A DNA stretch of 64,000 bases. It comes from Brachynemurus nebulosus (taxonomy: Eukaryota > Arthropoda > Insecta > Neuroptera > Myrmeleontidae). The notes beneath the pieces were generated by a model. The model saw nothing but the letters and a program-made list of their open reading frames with translations, ran no database searches and had not been told where the DNA came from. This document shows positions 56,480-64,000 of the stretch, in pieces (positions within the stretch are counted from its first letter, which is position 1; every line of letters starts with the position of its first letter). Where the stretch lies: contig JAPWDM010000001.1 in assembly GCA_035578155.1 (NCBI GenBank), positions 8,086,670 through 8,150,669 of the forward strand. The letters run 5' to 3'. A program made the position numbers and the translations under genes.

Positions 56480-56739
56480 CAGTGCCGGATTTACACTAGG
56501 GGTACGTGGGGCACTGGCCCCGAGCGGCAAAATTTGAAACACACGTGATAATTTTTTTTCTGTTTTTCTTTTTGGTCATTATTTATTTTTTAAGAAAAAT
56601 AAAAATGGGAGCTGTTTTTTTTTTTGATAGGAAAAGGTAAAAAAGTGTGGGAAAGTTAATAAGAAATTTTTTTAAATTTTTGTCAAGGACGACATTTTTC
56701 ACAGTGCCCCGTGCAACACTTAGCGTAAATTCGGCCCTG
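56480..56739. mobile_element. hAT-like MITE (CAGKGCCGGATTTA family), perfect 8-bp TSD
   Basis: 260 bp from CAGTGCCGGATTTACACTAG to CGTAAATTCGGCCCTG, with AGAACATA directly repeated at 56472-56479 and 56740-56747. Just inside lie GGGGCACTGGCCCC and GTGCCCCGTGCAACACTTAG, extending the inverted symmetry. It is related to the 11111 and 50966 elements by its ends, with a different AT-rich core. Non-coding. Confidence 0.93.
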
Positions 56740-57374
56740 AGAACATATATTAATCCATTTTGCCTATCTACTTTGTATATTATTATATAATAATATACTT
56801 ATGTATTTTGTGTACCTAATATAGTTGACTATTGTAAAACTTTGTATTGTCCTAATAAAACAACATAAATTTAAGTTAGAAACGGATTGTTCTTCTTTAG
56901 TACATTAAAGTTGTATAAATAATTCTGTCTGATAAAGTTTTTCCCTTGTACATAAATTTACGTAATGTTCAGTAACAAAAATAAATGGTCACTTCTATAT
57001 TTTTATATTTTTCGCCAGCTCTACTTCGCCATAATAATAAAAATTATTTCGTTTGCTTTCGCACGGATTTTCAATGGTATTTTGTTGTGTAACAGCTTTA
57101 CAAGTTATACGTATAATAAAATGTTATATTTTTATCACCTTTTTAAGGGTACGTAATATAAAATATGTATTTTTTTGGGTTTGCTGTTTTGAGACCTCTT
57201 TAGTAGTAACAATTTCTTCTTGTTGATAAAACCTTGAATGCTTATATAACAATTGTACGGATTGTAACAAAATTTCTAGGAAAATTAAAATGTAACACAT
57301 GTTTGTGGAAAAATAATTTGTAAAAATTGTATTTTTGTATAAGCACAGCCAGGATATAAATATTTATATAGGTA

Positions 57375-59298
57375 GGGGAGACCGGGTCAAAACCGTATAG
57401 CTAAGGATTTAGCGTTGTACATATCATTCATTTTAAAACGTAAATGTATGAAACCAACGTTTATAATTAGTCAGTTTCCTAAGGAACATAATCAAATCAA
57501 CATATTTCGGATTATCCCAATATTAACCGATTCAGTGCCATTGGCATGTTAACATGCCAAAGGAAACAAAGAGGGAAATATATCTTGCAACAAAAGACAA
57601 GACTATATTTTTAAGGTCATTAATCATTTTGACATTTTTAAGCTGCACTGGAATGTTTTAAATTGAAAAATATTGTTTCTCAATTCTATAATAAAAATAA
57701 ATTACAAGGACACTAAAAATCCACACTGGGTTATTTTCTAATAAAAATTTTTCCCAAAAAATGTTAAATTAAAGTTAAATTGATACTTCTCTAGTTGTCC
57801 AACTTGCTTTAAAATGAAATAATAATAAAAAAATAATACTGTGGATAATTTTATATATAAATATTTACGGAAATATATAAAATTTGCTTCTAATAATTTT
57901 TATTGAATGTTTTAACATAATTGAATTTACAGTGTACTATAAGAATATGAAAAAAATTGTTTATTATTGTTAGCAAAAAAATTTTCGAAGGTTTGACTAA
58001 ATATGTATGTATTACATATTATAAAAAATCAATAAATTATGTCAACTATAAAAACACACTGGCCACATTGCAGTAGGGTTGATCGGCATTCATGCAAGTA
58101 CGCTTCTTATAAAGTCAGTATTATATTATTATAATTTACAAAATTAAAAATACGTAAGATATTGTGCGATACACACAAAGTGGGAATATCAAATTATAAG
58201 AATGGTAGATAATGGTTTCTTCATTCTCTTTACTTAAGTTTTTGTAGAATGTATTTTACTTAAAATGAATATCATAATGACATCTGAAATGATTTTAAAC
58301 AAAATAATTACATGTTCCAAATATTAGTTTAATACCGACTTTACAAAACATACATAAGACATAACGATGTTTATATTTTATGACGGAAACAAAAATCTTA
58401 GAATTAAAATAAAATATTTCCAGAAGTACACAGATAATATGTAAACAATTTTCTCTCTTTATCAATGCTTTTAAACCTGTCTTTTACAAACAAAAATTAT
58501 TTGGCAGCCATTGAGTTAAACAAAAATAACACAAAAAATTCAAACCATTATTTATTACGGTTTTATCCCGATACATGGACAAAACCGTATACTATACTCA
58601 ACACCGAAGAATCGGTTTAAAGCATCTTAAGCCTTTGCGCGTTGTAGAACCCAAATCATTTTTTTGTTTGAATTTGTTGACTCAATCTTGTATAATGTTG
58701 ATTTCTGTTGACCTGACATGTTCAAGCAGTTTTGAAGTACCCCATGGTTCTCTCAAAAACAGCTTCAACGGCTTTTCGCATGTTATTCCAATCCCATTTT
58801 GTTACTAGTCATAGTAATATTATGATTACGTGGCATCTTGTTTGCAACTAATAATAAAAGATCAGTTTAGTTCATATTCATACGACCAAGTCAAAATCAT
58901 ATATAGGCCGGTTCTACCCCGTACGGTTTTGACCCGGAGACTCATGTGTAAACAGATAATTCACTGCCACCTATGCAAATCGATTTTGTCGAAACCAATA
59001 TTGTAAATTACGAGTAAATACACACACTTTAACATAACTGATTGGAGACTAACTTGTAGTACACATAAACTTAAGTATTTTTCCTTGAATTTTCACGAAA
59101 ATAAGATCAAGTCTATCAAAAACACTAAAATGAAAGATTTTGAAAATGTTCGTGCTTACCGCTACAATTCTTTGTTGACAAATAGCTCTCATTGTTGGAC
59201 GCTGTTCAGCGGCTTGCGTTTCGGAAATTTTAATTAATAGCAAAAATATACCTACTATACTGTTTTACCCTGGTATACGATTTTATACAGGTTTCCCC
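57375..59298 (-). mobile_element. pogo-like element, TA target site, repeated CGGTTTTGACCCGG motif
   Basis: 1924 bp between TA at 57373-57374 and 59299-59300. Left end GGGGAGACCGGGTCAAAACC; right end read inward GGGGAAACCTGTATAAAATC. The motif ACCGGGTCAAAACCGTAT recurs forward at 57380 and 58577 and reversed at 58556, 58921, 59257 and 59277 with variations. A palindrome, TGGCATGTTAACATGCCA, lies near 57542. The minus strand keeps a transposase N-terminus (58590-58836); the catalytic region is not visible, so the element is non-autonomous. Confidence 0.75.
58590..58836 (-). pseudogene. pogo-like transposase N-terminus (psq helix-turn-helix), broken
   Basis: An ATG at 58836 opens MPRNHNITMTSNK. 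After a one-base frame change near 58800 the minus strand reads KWDWNNMRKAVEAV and FERTMGYFKTA, an in-frame TGA, then TCQVNRNQHYTRLSQQ and IQTKK before another stop. The pattern W-x-x-x-x-(M/L)-x-x-A-(V/I)-x-A-V-x-x-x-x-M-G-(Y/F)-x-K-A, followed by V-x-x-x-x-x-x-R-L, is that of the psq-type helix-turn-helix at the start of pogo/Tigger-like transposases, and the MPRN start fits too. At least one frameshift and two stops break it. No DDE domain follows. Confidence 0.65.
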
Positions 59299-59300
59299 TA

Positions 59301-59989
59301 TATTTACAATGGAAATAATAATAATAATCAAACAGTTATCATTCACAATTAGGTTTTTATATTTTAACGAATTACTTTATGTAAATAAATGTAATATTCG
59401 TAATTTATTATTTAAATTAGAAAAAACACCAAAACGCAAACTCGCCTTTGTGTTATTTTACGTTAGTAATTTTCTTTGAAATTAAAATTAGAGAAAAATA
59501 AAATGTGAAATATATGTAATAATGTAGATTTTACAGGTGACCCGTTCCCTTTTTTGATTTTAAAATTTTATTTTTTTATGTCATTTGACAGGAATGCATT
59601 GCGTTTTTTAACACGTTAACGGTCATGAGGAATTATGACGAAACGCCCAAATGATACAACATATGACAACTAAAATATCAACTATTATTTTAAGGTATAT
59701 AAACAAACGTAGCTTTTTCTCTGTCCAATAGGTTCTATAAGTACCAAAAGTATTTCGTGTGCTGCATAATATGCCTGTACCAGAAAACACATCACACCAC
59801 TACGATATCGATTGTGCGTACACAGAGAGTGAGATATGTTTGTAAGAAATGGAAATTTGTTAAAAAAATTTTGCGAAGATTACTGCCAGTAAGAGTTAAT
59901 CAAACACTCTAACATAATCACTCTGTAGCATCTAATTCATTAATTGCATTATCTACTTTACCTTTTTTTAGGAATAGACTTATCATAAA
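59301..59989. other. Unassigned AT-rich stretch
   Basis: No gene or element recognised. Confidence 0.4.
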
Positions 59990-60448
59990 TGTGGAGTGAA
60001 TATTCAAAAAGTGTTTTGTCACAAAAATTTAAAATTGAGTTAGGCATATCATATGATTTTGTCACGATTACCAAAATGTAGGCAAATTACCAAAAAACTA
60101 TTCAATTTATTATTTAAGTGATTCCTGTCAGCCTATACAATTCAAACGCCGTAAAAAATTTTTTATCCTATTAGAATTAAAAAAGAAAATGATGAATTTA
60201 TTCAAGCCGCGTTTGTTTCATAAAAATATTTGATTCAAACAATTATTGTCCACCATATAAAAGCATTTTTCTTCATAAAAAGAAAACATATTAACGAAAA
60301 ATCAATTCTAATATTGTACTTTAAATCATGCAATTTATAAGAAAAACCTGAACATTGCAAACACTTAAATAACAAATTGAATAGTTTTTGGTGATTTTCC
60401 TATATTTTGGTAACTGTGACAAAACACATTTTGAATATCCACTCCACA
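59990..60448. mobile_element. Inverted-repeat element (TGTGGAGTG ends)
   Basis: TGTGGAGTGAATATTCAAAA and AGTGTTTTGTCAC at the left are mirrored at the right (GTGACAAAACACATTTTGAA, TATCCACTCCACA). Symmetry continues through ACCAAAATGTAGGCAAATTA and AACTATTCAATTTATTATTT, giving arms of about 110 bp. The left arm has about 45 extra bases. Possible TA flanks lie 2-3 bases outside. Non-coding; class not settled. Confidence 0.8.
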
Positions 60449-63400
60449 AATATAAAATACAATCGACAAGGTAGAAACTTCAAATTATATCTAATACATA
60501 CTTATTTCAATGTCTATAGGAAAATGCGACTAAGTGTTTTTTAATAGATTTTCTATACGTAGGTACTTACATATTAGAAATGGGAAAGTATGCTTTTCTG
60601 GAAAACAAAGGAAACTGATGATGACCTTTGTTATATCAAATGGAAGTACCTAACTGTAAATAGCAAAATGTAAACAAATAAAACGCGATAATGGCTTTCT
60701 ATTTATCTGTTCTTGAAATATTTTAGTAAAATAGATGTTGTTTTGGAAATTAATAACCAATCAAAACACTTGTTTGATATTTGAAAGGATTAAGCTATTA
60801 AGTAACCCAACATACCAAAATAACCAAAAATTTATTAGAAAATTAATGGTGAATTTTGTCACAAAGTGAGGCGGGTGTTTTAGTCAAAATGATTTTCCTC
60901 CAAATTAAAATAAATATTTATCCAAATTTAAACAAATTGCAATGAAAATTATTTAAAAAAAAAGTAATATACAATAGAATAAAACAATAATTCTTAATTC
61001 AAAGCAGGTGCAAGTTGTACTTGCACAAACAGTGTTCCGTACGATTTGTTATTATTTATAGGGATATGAGTAATTTATTAGTGACACTATTTATTATAAA
61101 ATATGTATTTAGGCAAAAAATTACTTAAAAATTTTTGTTAGTTTCTTTGGATACTTCGAATCCATTATTACGATGGATATCTATGTTAACAAATATAAAA
61201 TAAAAGCTATAATAATAGCTTTGTTTATAAGTGTGTAAAAATTGTCATACTTTTCGCGTATAGATTTATCAATTATTCCTTCTTTCTTCTTTAATTTCTA
61301 GAACTCATTTTCTAAAGAATTTACAAAAATATCCGTTTAACATAACATTAAAATAATTGCCAAAGAAAATTTAATCCTAATCATAATTATCATTTAGCCT
61401 ACACCTCATTCCTAATATTTTCAGATTTTTCTGAGCGATCCTTGTGGTAATAAGGTCGGGGATAGCAATTTTTAAATGGTTTTTCTTAAAAAAAATAAAA
61501 TAAAATTGAACAAGAGTAAACAGTTTACTGAATTCGTGCTTTAATAAGCTCTCTATTGATACTCTTACTCGATGCTCACTTTTCAGGCTACCTCTTGAAA
61601 TTAATCCCCAGAGTAGAAATTTAACTCTATAAATGAACCATCTCACTCGCAAATTTTCAGAGAAAATCACCTGTGACACCGAAATGATCTCATAAGTGTT
61701 TTCCATTGTGTTAATTTTGATATGGAACACTAAACAAAAGTAATATACAATAGGATGAAAACAATAATTCTTGATTCTAAAAAAAAAGTCATGATGTATT
61801 TATCTACATCATAGTAATTGTTTGCAGTTTAAATGGACTATTAATGTTTATACAATAATAATGATTCATGTAGAGTAATATGTTATTTCTATTATTACAT
61901 TTTATATCGGCATAAATATATACTAACATTTATCTTTCTGATGTTTTATGTAGTTAAATAGGTAAAAAACAGACTAGTATAGCAAAAAAATATTTATAAA
62001 ATAAATAATCAAACAGATGCAAATTTTTATTTAAATTATAGTAAAAATAAATAAAATTGCTTAAAAAATTAACGTTTGTTATTAGTATTTAAAAAAAAAG
62101 AAAATGTCCCAAAAGAATTTAAACAATTTTAGTGATGATAATGATAATATTGAATTAGTGATATTTGTACATTTTCTAAGGAAACCGATGAGTCTATTTT
62201 TTTTGGTAGAATAACTATAAAAAGTATCATGGCGTAACAGGCAATCTTGCTGTAAAATTTAAGTTCTGAGTTCTGACCAGGGCGTAATTTTTAAAATTGT
62301 ACATGCCGAAACGTATAACTTTTCCAAAAATAGAAATGATAAGCAAAAAAAGAGAAAAATCTTCACAATTAATTGTGGCTTAAATGAAGCCGATAAAAAA
62401 AAAAAACTTGTTTCGTCTTACTATATGCCCCTGCTGTCATGCATTCAACTAATACCTCCAAACGACCTGGTCAAAAATAAAATCGCTGGAAGGTGTTCCA
62501 GCAAAAATAAAAATTCACTGAAAGGTGCCGGAATGTCGCTAGAGGTCCCGAAACACCGTCCCGCCGCGTCTCGGCCAAAATTAAGCATTGGTTCTTACAT
62601 GGAAAATAATAATTTTTGAAAAAAAAAAAAAAAAACAACTCAAGATTTTTGGGCGACGACAACGCAACTTATGAAAAAAATTTTGCCCTTTCAAATATCC
62701 GAGACCTTTTTCTAAGTTTTATTCAAAATTGTTTGATCTTTGGAAAAAGTTAAAAATGGCGATAACTCCAGTGCCTATCACTGATCAAAATGTGTCAAAA
62801 TTTTATTCCTTTTAATGCCTCATGACTATTTTGGGCCTGGTTTCATTTCTTAGTTCCAGTAGAAGCAATAGAGACACAATAAGTACGAACGTATATATGG
62901 TTCGAAAAATTTCCTTCTGAAAACGTCAAGATTTGATGAAGACCGCATATACTCAAACTGATCTAATTATTATCTTCTTCCCATCTTGTAAGTATTATTG
63001 TTTAGCGGCTCCTAAATTTACCTTTAACCAAAAAATAAGAAACCTTAGATGTCTTTAATGTCCACCGGTAGATGGTATCGATCCTGTAGGAAGCCATGGG
63101 TGTATTTAAATTTAAACATTTACCCACATTTTTCTGTTCGTACCTCTTAAAGCTGATTCCTTTTTATACTTGCATTTTTGATGGTGGGGGCAATGGGTAC
63201 ACATATAATATACAAGGATGATTATTTGTAATGAGTTTTAATTTATAATTTTGAAAATGATGAAAAATAAAGACTAATTTTTTTTCCTTTGATATATTCC
63301 TGTGTTATGACAAATCCAATAATATATAATTTTTATTATTAAAGGAATAATATTACTATTTAGTATACCTACACTTGTTCGAAGAATATTCCAAAAATAA

Positions 63401-64000
63401 TTTTTTTTTTATTATATTGTAACAATTTTCCTGAAATTACTTGAACAAATTAAATTTTAGAAAACAAGTTTGACCTGTTTAACCGTATATTGTATCTATT
63501 GTGTTCCGGTTATTTATGTACCATTACAAAGAAAAACGTTAAGTAACAGGAATAATAAATGTTGAATGTTCTGCGTCTTTTTATTTCGAAAGTTTATCTT
63601 TATGTTTTGTCATTAAATTGTCATGGTTTGGTGATACACCATAGGTCCGTTTATAGGTACCTATATGTTTTTAAAATTTTTAAATTCATATCAGAAAATA
63701 TGAGAACGTTTGCTTTATCACTTTTTCCCAAAAACAAATAACCTGATTACGAATCGATTTTCGGTTTTTACACCATCATCGGAGAGAAAATGCAACCAAA
63801 AATTTCTAACTTTGGGTGGAAAATAATTACTTTCTTAAGAGGTTTATTACATTAAAAATCAATTTTTCAGCACTTTTCAGAACATAAATTAAGAAACAGT
63901 CTTTAAATACTCAAAATGGTGCCGTATAGTGGTTGGTAAGTTATCATTTGACTATAGCGATCCTGAGTACAAATTTCAGTTGACTAGAGTCAGTTAGCCA
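60449..64000. other. Unassigned AT-rich stretch to the window end
   Basis: No gene recognised. A direct repeat, AAAGTAATATACAATAG followed by AACAATAATTCTT, occurs at 60960 and 61737. A 117-codon minus-strand frame at 61377-61730 is the longest frame outside TA repeats and transposons but shows no motif. At 63914-64000 TAGTGGTTGGTAAG and GAGTACAAATTTC could be a decayed SINE head cut by the window edge. Confidence 0.4.

Noticed and set aside
61377..61730. 117-codon minus-strand open frame, the longest one outside TA repeats and recognised elements
   Set aside because: No recognisable motif, ordinary AT-rich composition, no splice or start context. A frame of this length is plausible by chance in 64 kb of AT-rich DNA.

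Overview
The window looks like non-coding nuclear DNA from an arthropod, most probably an insect. It is strongly AT-rich and holds long (TA)n tracts, tRNA-derived SINEs, Helitrons with 5'-TC and CTAG-3' ends, hAT, piggyBac-like, Tc1/mariner and pogo-like elements. I see no prokaryotic gene, rRNA, functional tRNA, CRISPR array or operon. Hemiptera is a guess from general sequence texture only. I found no host protein-coding gene that I would defend. All open frames are short, and most lie in repeats or (TA)n tracts. The region is best read as a large intron or gene-poor intergenic DNA.

Almost everything recognisable is a mobile element, and many have exact boundaries from target-site duplications (TSDs). 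Bases 1-5.5 kb: a hAT-like element filled with a CTTGGT-type repeat (688-1140), members of three dispersed families, and a hairpin-bearing element with 8-bp TSD (2422-2751). 5.5-10.1 kb: a nested block in which a tRNA-derived SINE sits in an older repeat, a piggyBac-like element sits in the SINE, and a 743-bp foldback element sits in the same older repeat. 11-15.6 kb: hAT, Tc1/mariner-type and other inverted-repeat elements. 17.7-19.1 kb: a (TA)n-bearing repeat, an inverted duplication and a Helitron. 22.5 kb: a deleted Tc1 element keeping the transposase C-terminus. 24-29.6 kb: further nesting, and a pogo-like element with transposase remnants. 30.5-36.6 kb: a hAT element, a TTAA-flanked element, an inverted SINE pair and a large hairpin. 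39-60.5 kb: three more TA-flanked elements, SINEs, a second Helitron, two more hAT elements and another inverted-repeat element. From 60.5 kb to the end the sequence is nearly featureless.

The most unusual theme is a set of TA-flanked elements starting GGG (28707-29560, 39119-40005, 46709-47987, 57375-59298). In each, the motif at the terminus is repeated several times inside the element in both orientations, yet the motif differs completely between elements. Two keep protein remnants that look like pogo/Tigger-type transposase: a psq-type helix-turn-helix, and a Cys-rich C-terminus. A related pattern appears in a dispersed family with a GCATAAAAAAA motif and in two hAT-like elements. I read these as short derivatives whose terminal recognition motif diversified together with its internal copies.

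There are no genes working together here. The interactions are insertion histories. Family assignments rest on reading termini, TSDs and short protein motifs by eye; no database search was run.
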